Assembly: GCF_001562255.1 (NCBI RefSeq)
Contig: NZ_CP014301.1
Span: 5,425,501-5,489,500 of the forward strand
DNA length: 64,000 nucleotides
Direction: 5' to 3'
DNA from: Bosea sp. PAMC 26642
GTDB taxonomy: Bacteria > Pseudomonadota > Alphaproteobacteria > Rhizobiales > Beijerinckiaceae
Of the stretch, positions 1-8,420 are shown in pieces (the first letter of the stretch is position 1; each line of letters starts with the position of its first letter). Below the pieces are notes generated by a model. The model did no database searches. It had not been told where the DNA came from and saw only the letters and a list, made by a program, of their open reading frames with translations. The position numbers were made by a program, and so were the translations under genes.

Positions 1-869
1 CGGGCGGCCCGGACATACTCGAAATTGCGCGCCCGCAGGAACTCGGCCCTGACCACGCCGACGAGCGCGACCCAGGAAAACAGCAGCAGGATGCCGAGCA
101 GCACGAAGAAGCTCGGCGTGATGATCGCCGCCACGATGATCAGCAGATAGAGCGCCGGGATCGAGGTCCAGATCTCGATGACACGCTGGAAGATCAGGTC
201 GGTCCAGCCGCCGAAATAGCCCTGGATGGCGCCCGCCGCGATCCCGATCACCGAGGAGATGCCGCACAGGATCAGCCCGAACAGGATCGAGATGCGGAAC
301 CCGTAGATCAGCCGCGCGACGACGTCGCGGCCCTGGTCGTCGGTGCCGAGCCAGTTCCATTCCAAGTCGCGGCAGCCCGTGCCGCCGCTGCGCTGCGCGA
401 TGACTTGGCACTGCTCGTCCTTGAGCATCCAGGTCGGCGGGGCCGGCGCCGGCACGGGCAGGTCGAGGTTGTGCGTCTGGTAGGAATAGCGGATCGGCGG
501 CCAGATGGCCCAGCCATTCGCGCCGATCTCCTTGGCGATGACGGGGTCGCGATAATCGGTGGTGGCGAGGAAGCCGCCGAACTTCTCCTCGGGGTAGTTC
601 ACCGCGACAGGAAACAGCCACTCGCCCTTGTAGCGCACGATCAGCGGCCGGTCGTTCGCGAGGAATTCGGCGAAGAGCGACAGCACGAACAGGGTCAGGA
701 AGAGCCAGAGCGACCACCAGCCGCGCTTGTTGGCCTTGAAGTTGTTCAGCCGCCGTCGGTTGATCGGCGAAAGCTTCAACCACCCCTGCTGTCCGGCCTC
801 GGCGGGAGCGAGTGCGGGGGCCATGCCGCGCAGGGCTGCCGGCGGCGCTTCGATCAGCGTGTCGCTCAT
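1..869 (-). CDS. yejE: Microcin C/peptide ABC transporter permease YejE (3' end outside window)
   Basis: Inner-membrane permease of a YejABEF-type importer for microcin C and short peptides. Reading the complement from 869 gives a protein starting MSDTLIEAPP, with NRRRLNNFKANKRGWWSLW before the first membrane segment. A periplasmic loop follows with WNWLGTDDQGRDVVARLIYG, the usual DppC/YejE signature, then further membrane helices. About 289 codons are present and the reading frame is still open at position 1, so the C-terminus lies outside. The start lies 4 bp after the yejB stop, so the two are cotranscribed after yejA. An ATPase gene (yejF) would be expected next, beyond the window edge. 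The family call is firm; the substrate is inferred from the gene set. Confidence 0.9.
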   Translation of the reverse strand, partial: MSDTLIEAPPAALRGMAPALAPAEAGQQGWLKLSPINRRRLNNFKANKRGWWSLWLFLTLFVLSLFAEFLANDRPLIVRYKGEWLFPVAVNYPEEKFGGFLATTDYRDPVIAKEIGANGWAIWPPIRYSYQTHNLDLPVPAPAPPTWMLKDEQCQVIAQRSGGTGCRDLEWNWLGTDDQGRDVVARLIYGFRISILFGLILCGISSVIGIAAGAIQGYFGGWTDLIFQRVIEIWTSIPALYLLIIVAAIITPSFFVLLGILLLFSWVALVGVVRAEFLRARNFEYVRAA

Positions 870-873
870 GCCC

Positions 874-1965
874 TTACGTCTCCCGCGTCTCGAAATCGAT
901 GCGGGGGTCGACCCAAGTGTAGGTCAGGTCAGTGATGAGATGCACGAACAGGCCGATCAGCGAGAAGATGTAGAGATTGGCGAAGACGACCGGGTAGTCG
1001 CGGTTGACGATCGCCTCGAAGGACAAAAGCCCCAGCCCATCCAGCGAGAAGATCGTCTCGATCAGCAGCGAACCGGCGAAAAGCGCATGGACGAAGGCAC
1101 CCGGGAAGCCCGCGATCACGATCAGCATGGCGTTGCGGAAGACATGGCCGTAGAGCACGCCGCGTTCGGAAAGCCCCTTCATCCGCGCGGTCAGGACATA
1201 TTGCTTCCGGATTTCGTCGAGGAACGAGTTCTTGGTCAGCAGCGTCGAGGTCGCAAACGCGCCCAGCGCCATTGCAGTGACCGGCAGGGCGATGTGCCAG
1301 AGATAATCCGCGATCTTCCCGAAGACGCTCAACTGCGCGAAATTGTCGGAATAGAGCCCGCGCAAGGGAAAGACCTGCCAGAACGAGCCGCCGGCAAACA
1401 GCACGATCAGCAGGATCGCGAACAGGAAGCCTGGAATCGCGTAGCCGACGATGACGACCGCGCTCGTCCAGGTATCGAAGCGCGAGCCGTCCTTCACCGC
1501 CTTGCGGATGCCGAGCGGGATCGAGATCGCATAGGAGAGCAGCGTCATCCACAGCCCCAGCGAGATCGAGACCGGCAGTTTCTCCTTGATCAGCTGCAGC
1601 ACCGGCGCATCGCGAAAATAGCTGCGGCCGAAATCGAAGCGGATATAATCGCCCAGCATTTTCGCGAAGCGCTCATGCGCCGGCTTGTCGAAACCGAACT
1701 GCTTTTCCAGTTCCTTGATGAAGGCGGGATCGAGCCCCTGCGCGCCGCGATAGGCCGAACTTGCGTCGCCGCCCGCCTGCAGCCCGTCGCCGCCTTGCCC
1801 ACCGCCGACGCGGTCGCTCGTGCTGCTGTTGGGGTTCTGCAACTGCGAGATCACGCGCTCGACGGGGCCGCCCGGCGCGAACTGCACGATCACGAACGAA
1901 ATTAGCAAGATGCCGAACAGCGTCGGGACCATCAGCGCGATGCGGCGGGCGATGTAGTTTAGCAT
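874..1965 (-). CDS. yejB: Microcin C/peptide ABC transporter permease YejB
   Basis: Inner-membrane permease, 363 aa, the DppB-like partner of YejE. It begins [19 protein letters not shown], the standard first helix of this family, and continues with [17 protein letters not shown] Gly-rich stretch (about residues 54-66, [13 protein letters not shown]) precedes the conserved [12 protein letters not shown] segment. The EAA loop is visible around [20 protein letters not shown] near residue 260. It lies between yejA (upstream, separated by about 120 bp holding a palindromic repeat) and yejE. Length and order match yejABE loci in other Proteobacteria. Confidence 0.93.
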   Translation of the reverse strand: MLNYIARRIALMVPTLFGILLISFVIVQFAPGGPVERVISQLQNPNSSTSDRVGGGQGGDGLQAGGDASSAYRGAQGLDPAFIKELEKQFGFDKPAHERFAKMLGDYIRFDFGRSYFRDAPVLQLIKEKLPVSISLGLWMTLLSYAISIPLGIRKAVKDGSRFDTWTSAVVIVGYAIPGFLFAILLIVLFAGGSFWQVFPLRGLYSDNFAQLSVFGKIADYLWHIALPVTAMALGAFATSTLLTKNSFLDEIRKQYVLTARMKGLSERGVLYGHVFRNAMLIVIAGFPGAFVHALFAGSLLIETIFSLDGLGLLSFEAIVNRDYPVVFANLYIFSLIGLFVHLITDLTYTWVDPRIDFETRET

Positions 1966-1989
1966 CTGAAGCGCCGGTCATGTACGTGC

Positions 1990-2064
1990 GTCATGCTCGG
2001 GCTTGACCCGAGCATCTCTTGCGCGAGATTCTCGGGTCTGCGCTTCGCTTCGCCCGAGAATGAC
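1990..2064. repeat. Palindromic intergenic repeat (variant of the GTCATnCCGG family)
   Basis: Between yejA and yejB. The outer ends read GTCATGCTCGGGC and GCCCGAGAATGAC, with an inner TGCTCGGGCTTGACCCGAGCA hairpin split between 1993 and 2013. It resembles the elements at 11209, 57246 and 62927 in layout but differs in the arms. It could form a stem in the yejA-yejB mRNA. Confidence 0.6.
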
Positions 2065-2086
2065 GGCTTGTTCTGAAGGCCCACCA

Positions 2087-3955
2087 TCAAGCCTTCCCGA
2101 TCCGCTTGGCCTTTTCCACATCGTACCACCAGATCGAAGGGGCGCCGGATGCGTATTTCGGCTTGGTCTGCGGCCGGTCGAACATGTCCCAATAGGCCAG
2201 CCATTCGGTCGGGTTCCACCACATCGGGATCCAGTAGCGGCCGGCCCGCAGCAGTCGGTCGAGGCATTTGGCCGCGACCACGACCTCGGCATAGCTGTCG
2301 GCCTGGCCGATTTTCTCGATCATGGCGTCGATGGCGGGATCGCTGATGCCGCCCGAATTGCGCGAGCCGCGCGTCTTGGCGGCCTCCGAACCATAGACGA
2401 TGCGAAGCGAATCGCTGGGGATCGCGCTGCCGCCCAGCGCCCGGCTGATGATGTCGAAATCGAACTCGTCGAGCCGGCGCTGATATTGCGAGGCATCGAC
2501 GATGCGCGAGGTCGCGTTGATCCCGAGCCGCTTGAGATTGGCCTGGAAGGGCTGGGTATGGGGCTGCAGCGCCGGCTGGGAATCGAGGAACTCGATTTCG
2601 AAGGGCTGCCCGTTCGGCAGCTTCAGAATATTGCCGTCGCGCTTGCAGCCGGCGGCACGGAACATCTCGTCGGCTTTGCGTAGCAGATTGCGGTCGCTGC
2701 CCGACCCGTCGGAGACCGGCGGCAGCCAGGGCTCGTCGAAGACCTCGTCGGGCACCTTGCCGCGGAAGGGTTCGAGCAGCACGAGTTCCGCCGGCGAGGG
2801 CTTGCCTACCGCCTTGGAATCCGAGTTCTCGAAATAGGAGGTCATCCGGCTGAAGGACGAGAACATGATGTTCTTGTTCGTCCATTCGAAGTCGAAGCAC
2901 AGGCCCAGCGCCTCGCGGATGCGCGGATCGGCGAACTTCTCCCGGCGTAGGTTGAACACCCAGCCCTGCGAGCCAGTGGGGTCCGTCTTCGGCAGGCCTT
3001 CCTTCTTGACCTTGCCCTCATGGATCGCCGGGAAATCATAGCCCGTCGCCCAGATCCTCGAGGTGAACTCCTCCTGGAAGGTGATGACGCCGCTCTTGAA
3101 CGCCTCGAAAGCCACCTGGCGGTCGCGGAAATACTCCCAACGCACCCGGTCGAAATTGTTGACGCCGATATTCACCGGCAGATCCCTGGCCCAGTAGTCC
3201 GGTACGCGCTCGAACTCGATGTAGCGGCCCTGCTCGAAGCGCCCGACCTTGTAGGCGCCAGAGCCTAGCGGCGGCTCCAGCGTCGAGGCGCTGAAATCGC
3301 GCGTCGACCAGTATTTCTCGGAAAAAACCGGCAGACCGGCGACCACCAGATGCAGGTCGCGGCTGCGCTTGGGCGAGAGCGTGACGACGACGATATCCTC
3401 GCCTTCGGCCGTCGCCGAGACCATCTCGTTCAGGACCAGCCTGAACGACGGGTGCCCCTTCGCCTTGAGCAGGTTCATCGTGAAGGCGACGTCGCCGGCC
3501 GTTACCCGCGAACCGTCATGGAACTTCGCCTCCGGCCGCAGGCGGAAGCGGTAGGTCAGCTTGTCGGACGAAATCGCGACGCTCCGGGCCAGCAGCCCGT
3601 AGAGCGAGCCCGGTTCGTCGCCGGAGCCCGCCATCAGGCTGTCGAAGCAGGCCTCCATGCCCGCCGCGCCGTCGCCCTGCAGCACGAAGGTATTCAGCGT
3701 ATTGAAGGTGTCGAAGCTCTGGTTGCCGCTGCCGCGCTTGATCTGGATCGTCAGCGTGCCACCCTTGGGCGCCTGCGGGTTTACATAGGCGAAATGCCGG
3801 AAGTCGGCCGGCAGCCCCAGTTCGCCGAAGGTCGAGAGCCCATGAATCTCGCTCTCCTGCGCCAGTGCCCTGCTCACCTGAGCGGGGAGGGCCGCGCTGG
3901 CGGCCAGCGCCCCTCCTGCCTCTAGCAGCCTGCGGCGGGTGATGCGCGTCGCCAT
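2087..3955 (-). CDS. yejA: Extracellular solute-binding protein family 5 (YejA-like), Tat-type signal
   Basis: Periplasmic solute-binding protein of the YejABE importer, 622 aa from the chosen start. The start at 3955 gives MATRITRRRLLEAGGALAAS, a twin-arginine-like signal peptide ending near ALPAQVSRALAQ, and has GGAGG about 10 nt upstream; a start 117 nt further up lacks this. Family 5 features follow: FDTFNTLNTFVLQGDGAAGM, YRFRLRPEAKFHDGSRVTAGD, and the long C-terminal lobe ending in WNPTEWLAYWDMFDRP. First gene of the operon; permeases follow on the same strand. YejA-type proteins bind microcin C or oligopeptides; the exact ligand here is unknown. Confidence 0.92.
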   Translation of the reverse strand: MATRITRRRLLEAGGALAASAALPAQVSRALAQESEIHGLSTFGELGLPADFRHFAYVNPQAPKGGTLTIQIKRGSGNQSFDTFNTLNTFVLQGDGAAGMEACFDSLMAGSGDEPGSLYGLLARSVAISSDKLTYRFRLRPEAKFHDGSRVTAGDVAFTMNLLKAKGHPSFRLVLNEMVSATAEGEDIVVVTLSPKRSRDLHLVVAGLPVFSEKYWSTRDFSASTLEPPLGSGAYKVGRFEQGRYIEFERVPDYWARDLPVNIGVNNFDRVRWEYFRDRQVAFEAFKSGVITFQEEFTSRIWATGYDFPAIHEGKVKKEGLPKTDPTGSQGWVFNLRREKFADPRIREALGLCFDFEWTNKNIMFSSFSRMTSYFENSDSKAVGKPSPAELVLLEPFRGKVPDEVFDEPWLPPVSDGSGSDRNLLRKADEMFRAAGCKRDGNILKLPNGQPFEIEFLDSQPALQPHTQPFQANLKRLGINATSRIVDASQYQRRLDEFDFDIISRALGGSAIPSDSLRIVYGSEAAKTRGSRNSGGISDPAIDAMIEKIGQADSYAEVVVAAKCLDRLLRAGRYWIPMWWNPTEWLAYWDMFDRPQTKPKYASGAPSIWWYDVEKAKRIGKA

Positions 3956-4070
3956 GGTCCAAGTGCCTCCGCTATCGAATCGTTGCCGCATGATGTCGCC
4001 TGTAGCAGGTGTCACCAAGCGGACGCGACCTTGCCGCCATGGTGACGGCAAGAGCATGGCCGCGGCAAGC

Positions 4071-4095
4071 AAAAGCCGGGCTGGACGGCCCGGCT
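4071..4095 (-). terminator. Rho-independent terminator after cycM
   Basis: AGCCGGGC (4074-4081) and GCCCGGCT (4088-4095) form a perfect 8-bp stem with a 6-nt loop. Read on the minus strand it is followed by TTTT (4071-4074), as expected for the end of the cytochrome transcript before yejA. Confidence 0.75.
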
Positions 4096-4132
4096 CTGAG
4101 ATGGTCGCGGCGCGCCGTATGGACGCAGGCGC

Positions 4133-4669
4133 TTATTTCGGCAGAGGCTTGGGCGAGCCCGAGAGCGTGTTCAGATAGGCGACCACGTCGGCGCGTGTAT
4201 CGGCCTTGCCGAGGCCGGCGAAGGCCATGATCGTGCCGGGCATATAGGCCTTCGGGTTCTTCAGGAAGCCGTCGAGCTGCTCGGCCTCCCACTTCTCGCC
4301 CGACTTGGCCTTCATCGCGGCCGAATAGCCGAAGCCCTCGACGCCTGCCTTGGGACGTCCGTAGACATCGTAGAGATGCGGTCCGACCTTGTTGGCGCCG
4401 CCCTGCTCGAAGGTGTGGCAAGCCTTGCAGGCGCCGACGGCCTTTTCGCCCTTGGCCGGGTCGGCCTTGGCGAGACGAACCGTGATGGGCTCGTCGGCTG
4501 CGGCGGCCGCGCCGCCTGCCGCTGCGGCCGGTTCCTCGCTCGGCAGGTCGAAGCCGGGTACTGCAGGCTTGTGCGGGGTGAACACGATCCCCGAAATCAT
4601 GCTCAGGCCCATCACCACGAGCAGCGTGGAGAGAACCGCCCCGGCGATCTTGTTGGTTTCGATATCCAT
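4133..4669 (-). CDS. cycM: Membrane-anchored cytochrome c (CycM / c552 type)
   Basis: Electron carrier of the respiratory chain, held in the inner membrane by an uncleaved N-terminal helix with its haem domain in the periplasm. The start at 4669 gives MDIETNKIAGAVLSTLLVVM, the usual opening of alphaproteobacterial CycM; the frame is open further upstream but that part does not look like protein. An Ala/Pro-rich linker (about residues 45-60) leads to the haem site C81-K-A-C84-H85, and the axial Met is probably M148 in MPGTIMAFAG. 178 aa, normal for the family. It probably passes electrons from the bc1 complex to an oxidase. Transcribed away from kdsB. Confidence 0.9.
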   Translation of the reverse strand: MDIETNKIAGAVLSTLLVVMGLSMISGIVFTPHKPAVPGFDLPSEEPAAAAGGAAAAADEPITVRLAKADPAKGEKAVGACKACHTFEQGGANKVGPHLYDVYGRPKAGVEGFGYSAAMKAKSGEKWEAEQLDGFLKNPKAYMPGTIMAFAGLGKADTRADVVAYLNTLSGSPKPLPK

Positions 4670-4897
4670 CGTGTTCGAACCCCAGGCCCCGACAGCGCTC
4701 ACGGCGCGGGAGGCAAGACAGCGCATCAGTCGGAGTCTCGAAAGGCTCCAACCTCAAGCCGTTGCTTAGCCGCTTTGCGCGCTGCAATGCAACTCGTATA
4801 AGCACCCTCCGCTTTGAGACCTTTTGACGCTTGCAGCCGTGCCCGCACGCGACACATCCGCCACGCAAGCCGCCCACCCACGAGTTCCGCCGATCCG

Positions 4898-5641
4898 ATG
4901 TCCGAGCCCTTGATCCTGATCCCCGCCCGCATGAGGGCGACCCGCCTTCCCGGCAAGCCGCTGGCCGACATCCATGGCGAGGCGATGATCGTCCGGGTCT
5001 GGCGGCGCGCCGTCGCGGCCGGAATCGGCCCCGTCGCGGTCGCGACGGATTTCCCCGGGATCTGTGCTGCGATCGAGGCGGCCGGAGGCCGGGCCGTCAT
5101 GACGCGCGACGACCACCCCTCGGGTTCCGACCGCATCAAGGAGGCCGCCGACATCCTCGATCCGGAGGGTCGGCATGACGTCATCGTCAATGTGCAGGGT
5201 GATTTCCCCACGCTGGAGCCCGCCTCCATCGCCGCTGCGATTACACCCCTGTCCGACCCCGCGGTCGATATTGCCACGCTGGTGGGTCTGATCACCGAGG
5301 ACGAGGAGAAGTCCGCGCCGAGCGTCGTCAAGCTGATCGGCAGCCATGTTGCGCCCGACCGGCTGCGGGCGCTCTATTTCACCAGGGCCACCGCGCCCTA
5401 TGGCGAGGGACCGCTCTATCATCACGTCGGACTCTACGCCTATCGCCGCGCCGCGCTCGACCGCTTCGTCAGCCTGCCCCAGTCGATGCTGGAGAAGCGC
5501 GAGAGCCTCGAGCAGCTTCGGGCGATCGAGGACGGTATGCGCATCGATGCGATGATCATCGACCACGTCCCTCGCGGCGTCGATACGCCGCCCGATCTGG
5601 ACCGCGCCCGCGTGATCCTGAAATCCCGCCCCGGAGCCTGA
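4898..5641 (+). CDS. kdsB: 3-deoxy-manno-octulosonate cytidylyltransferase (CMP-KDO synthetase)
   Basis: Activates KDO with CTP to CMP-KDO for the inner core of lipopolysaccharide, in the cytoplasm. 247 aa from ATG 4898, the normal length. The N-terminal nucleotide-binding signature is [18 protein letters not shown]; the central region has [30 protein letters not shown] and [12 protein letters not shown]; the end has [20 protein letters not shown] and [14 protein letters not shown] [17 protein letters not shown]. An upstream in-frame ATG at 4814 would add 28 residues not found in the family, so it is rejected. pheA follows after 5 bp, suggesting one transcript. Confidence 0.95.
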   Translation: MSEPLILIPARMRATRLPGKPLADIHGEAMIVRVWRRAVAAGIGPVAVATDFPGICAAIEAAGGRAVMTRDDHPSGSDRIKEAADILDPEGRHDVIVNVQGDFPTLEPASIAAAITPLSDPAVDIATLVGLITEDEEKSAPSVVKLIGSHVAPDRLRALYFTRATAPYGEGPLYHHVGLYAYRRAALDRFVSLPQSMLEKRESLEQLRAIEDGMRIDAMIIDHVPRGVDTPPDLDRARVILKSRPGA

Positions 5642-5646
5642 TCCAA

Positions 5647-6501
5647 ATGCCTGTCATCGTGTCCTATCAGGGCGAGCCCGGCGCCTTCTCGTCGCAGGCC
5701 GCCCTGCAGGCCTTCCCCGACTGCGAATTGCTGCCCTGCGCCACCTTCGAGGACGCGCTGGCCGCCGTCGGTGAAGGCACGGCGCGCTACGGCATGATCC
5801 CGATCGACAATTCGATCGCCGGCCGCGTCGCCGACATCCACCATCTGCTGCCGCGCTCCGGCCTGCACATCGTCGGCGAGCATTTCCTGCCGATCCGCTT
5901 CCATCTGATGGCGGCAAAGGGCGCGACGCTGGGCACGCTGAAGACGGTTCAGAGCCATATCCACGCGCTCGGCCAGTGCCGCAAGATCATCCGCAAGCTC
6001 GGCCTCAAGGCCGAGGTCGCAGCCGACACGGCAGGCTCTGCCCGGCAGGTCGCCGAGGCCGGCGACCTCAGCCTCGCCGCCATCGCCCCGCGCATCGCCG
6101 CCGAGGTCTATGGCCTAGAAATCCTGATGGAGGACATCGAGGACGAGGCGCACAACACCACCCGCTTCGTCATCCTGTCGAAATATCCAGAATTCGTCCG
6201 GCAGGGCGCCGGCAAGACGGTGACGACGCTGGTTTTCCGCGTCCGCAACATCCCAGCCGCGCTCTACAAGGCGATGGGTGGCTTCGCTACCAACGGCATC
6301 AACATGACCAAGCTTGAGAGCTACATGGTCGACGGCCATTTCTCGGCGACGATGTTCTACGCCGATGTCGAGGGCCATCCGGACGATCCGGACCTGAAGC
6401 GGGCGCTGCAGGAGCTGGATTATTTCTCGCGGGAAATGAAGATACTCGGCGTCTATCCGGCGCACGCCTTCAGGGACAGCCTGGCGGAGGCGGGGGAGTA
6501 A
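5647..6501 (+). CDS. pheA: Prephenate dehydratase
   Basis: Converts prephenate to phenylpyruvate in phenylalanine synthesis; cytoplasmic. 284 aa: a prephenate dehydratase domain (about residues 4-180) with YQGEPGAFSSQAAL at the start, GMIPIDNSIAGRVADI, and the catalytic NTTRFVIL motif near 172. An ACT domain (about 197-275) has VRNIPAALYKAMGGFATNGI and LESYMVDGHF, the Phe-binding feedback site. It is monofunctional (no chorismate mutase domain), as is usual in Alphaproteobacteria. Downstream of kdsB by 5 bp; it converges on nudC with only 4 bp between the stops. Confidence 0.96.
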   Translation: MPVIVSYQGEPGAFSSQAALQAFPDCELLPCATFEDALAAVGEGTARYGMIPIDNSIAGRVADIHHLLPRSGLHIVGEHFLPIRFHLMAAKGATLGTLKTVQSHIHALGQCRKIIRKLGLKAEVAADTAGSARQVAEAGDLSLAAIAPRIAAEVYGLEILMEDIEDEAHNTTRFVILSKYPEFVRQGAGKTVTTLVFRVRNIPAALYKAMGGFATNGINMTKLESYMVDGHFSATMFYADVEGHPDDPDLKRALQELDYFSREMKILGVYPAHAFRDSLAEAGE

Positions 6502-6505
6502 GGCG

Positions 6506-7462
6506 TCACGCCTCTTCCCCCTCGACCGCCCACGCCTTCAGCAACGTATTCGCGATCGCCATATGCGGCGGACAGAACAGGTTGTCGGGGTGCTGGCCCT
6601 CCAGCATCTGCAACGCCTCGGCGCGCGAGAACCAGCGCCCGGCCTCCAGCTCCGTGCCGTCGAGCACGATGTCGTCGTTCAGGGCCTCGGCGATGCAGCC
6701 GATCATCAGCGAACCCGGAAACGGCCAGGGCTGCGAGGCGATGTAGCGCACGGTGCCGGTCCGCAGGCCCGCTTCCTCCCAGGTCTCGCGACGGACTGCG
6801 TCCTCGAAGGTCTCGCCCGGCTCGATGAAGCCGGCGATGCAGGAATACATGCCGGCCGCGAAGCGCGATTGCCGGGCCAGCAGGCAGTTCTCAGCCCGCG
6901 TCGCAAGCATGATCACCACCGGGTCGGTACGTGGGAAATGCTGGGCGCCGCAGGCGGTGCATTGCCGCTTCCAGCCGGCCGAGCCGAGTTCTGACGGCCC
7001 GCCGCACTGCGCGCAGAAGCGATGCCGTGCATGCCAGTCGAGCAGCGCCTTACCCTCGCCGAGCGGCCCGAGTTGATCGTCGGGCACGAGCCGCTTCAGC
7101 GCGACGGAGCGCAGATCGGTCAGCAGCAGTTCCGGGCGTTCGCGCAGCGGCTCGGCCAGAGACTTGTCGATCAGCCGGGCGAAGCGCGGCGCGCCGTCGG
7201 GCGCCAGCCCGAGAAAGGCTTCTTCCAGCCCCGCGCCCAGCAGTTCGGTCTCGCCATGGCTGAACCAGACCGTCTGCGTCTCGTCATCGAGCCGCTTCAG
7301 CACCGGCGTCTCGCCGGCGACGACGGTGAGGCGCGTATCCGATCGGTGCCGCAGAGCCGCGACCGCATCGGGCTTGTCGCGCAGATCGGCCCTGCGATCG
7401 AGCGTGCTGGTGGCGAAGCCGGTCAGGGCCGAGCGTTCGGGGCGGCGGGAGATATCGTTCAT
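6506..7462 (-). CDS. nudC: NAD(+)/NADH pyrophosphatase (Nudix hydrolase)
   Basis: Hydrolyses NADH to NMNH and AMP, and in homologues removes NAD caps from RNA. 318 aa: an N-terminal NUDIX-like domain, a zinc ribbon with two pairs CAQCGG and CTACG about 18 residues apart (near residues 150-170), the SQPWPFPGSLMIG signature that marks NudC, and the Nudix box GFIEPGETFEDAVRRETWEE ending in AGL. Start MNDISRRPE at 7462. The mmsB-like gene lies 41 bp upstream on the same strand, so they may be cotranscribed. Confidence 0.95.
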   Translation of the reverse strand: MNDISRRPERSALTGFATSTLDRRADLRDKPDAVAALRHRSDTRLTVVAGETPVLKRLDDETQTVWFSHGETELLGAGLEEAFLGLAPDGAPRFARLIDKSLAEPLRERPELLLTDLRSVALKRLVPDDQLGPLGEGKALLDWHARHRFCAQCGGPSELGSAGWKRQCTACGAQHFPRTDPVVIMLATRAENCLLARQSRFAAGMYSCIAGFIEPGETFEDAVRRETWEEAGLRTGTVRYIASQPWPFPGSLMIGCIAEALNDDIVLDGTELEAGRWFSRAEALQMLEGQHPDNLFCPPHMAIANTLLKAWAVEGEEA

Positions 7463-7503
7463 GCTGCCGTCCTACCGGTTCGAGGCGCAACCACGCAAGC
7501 GCG

Positions 7504-8391
7504 TCAGACCTCCGGCCGCCCGCGCAGCAGGTGGATGATGGCGGAGAAATCGGCCCCGCCCTCGCCCCATGCATTGTGGATGCCGTAAAGCTGGGCGGCG
7601 GCGGCGCCCAGCGGCGTGCTGGCTCCGGCCGCCTGGGCCGCCTCCTGCGAGAGCTTCAGGTCTTTCAGCATCAGTGCGGAGGCGAAGCCGGCCTTGTAGT
7701 CGTTGTTGGCGGGCGAGGTCGGCACCGGGCCCGGAACCGGGCAATAGGTGTTGAGCGACCAGCACTGGCCCGACGAGGTCGAGGCCACGTCGAACAGCGA
7801 CTGGTGCGACAGGCCGAGCTTTTCGGCCAGCACGAAGGCCTCCGACACGCCGATCATCGAGATGCCCAAAATCATATTGTTGCAGATCTTCGCAGCCTGC
7901 CCGTTGCCGGCCGCGCCGCAATGCACGGTACGCCGGCCCATCCTGGCGAGCACCGGCTGGCCGAGCGCGAACGCCTCCTCCGAGCCGCCGACCATGAAGG
8001 TCAGTGTCGCGCCCTTGGCGCCGCCGACGCCGCCGGAGACTGGCGCGTCGAGCGACAGGCAGCCGCGCTCGCCGGCCATCGCATGGGCCTTGCGGGCGCT
8101 GTCGACGTCGATCGTCGAGGAATCGATCAGCAGCGTACCCGGCCTGATCTCGGGCAGGATATCGGCCCAGACCGCGAGCACATGCTTGCCCGCAGGCAGC
8201 ATGGTGACGACGATCTCGGCCTCCGCGACGGCCTCCCTTGCCGACCCCGCGATGCCGACGCCGAGTTCCGCGGCGGCGTCCTTCGAGACCTGCGACAGGT
8301 CGAAGGCGCGCACCTCATGGCCCGCCTTCCTGAGGTTGCCGGCCATTGGCCCGCCCATATTCCCCAGCCCGATGAAAGCGATGATGGCCAT
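7504..8391 (-). CDS. mmsB: 3-hydroxyisobutyrate dehydrogenase-family protein
   Basis: NAD(P)-dependent beta-hydroxyacid dehydrogenase, 295 aa. Rossmann start IAFIGLGNMGGPMAGNLRKA; substrate signature DAPVSGGVGGAKGATLTFMV (about 120-139); catalytic lysine region GNGQAAKICNNMILGISMIG near 170; C-terminal KDLKLSQEAA. Length and motifs fit the valine-pathway enzyme MmsB. AAGGAGAG lies just before the ATG at 8391. No methylmalonate-semialdehyde dehydrogenase is adjacent, so tartronate semialdehyde reductase or another family member remains possible. The 29-bp gap to the ThDP enzyme upstream suggests one operon. Confidence 0.82.
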   Translation of the reverse strand: MAIIAFIGLGNMGGPMAGNLRKAGHEVRAFDLSQVSKDAAAELGVGIAGSAREAVAEAEIVVTMLPAGKHVLAVWADILPEIRPGTLLIDSSTIDVDSARKAHAMAGERGCLSLDAPVSGGVGGAKGATLTFMVGGSEEAFALGQPVLARMGRRTVHCGAAGNGQAAKICNNMILGISMIGVSEAFVLAEKLGLSHQSLFDVASTSSGQCWSLNTYCPVPGPVPTSPANNDYKAGFASALMLKDLKLSQEAAQAAGASTPLGAAAAQLYGIHNAWGEGGADFSAIIHLLRGRPEV

Positions 8392-8420
8392 GGTCCTTCT
8401 CTCCTTTCGATATCCTGCCT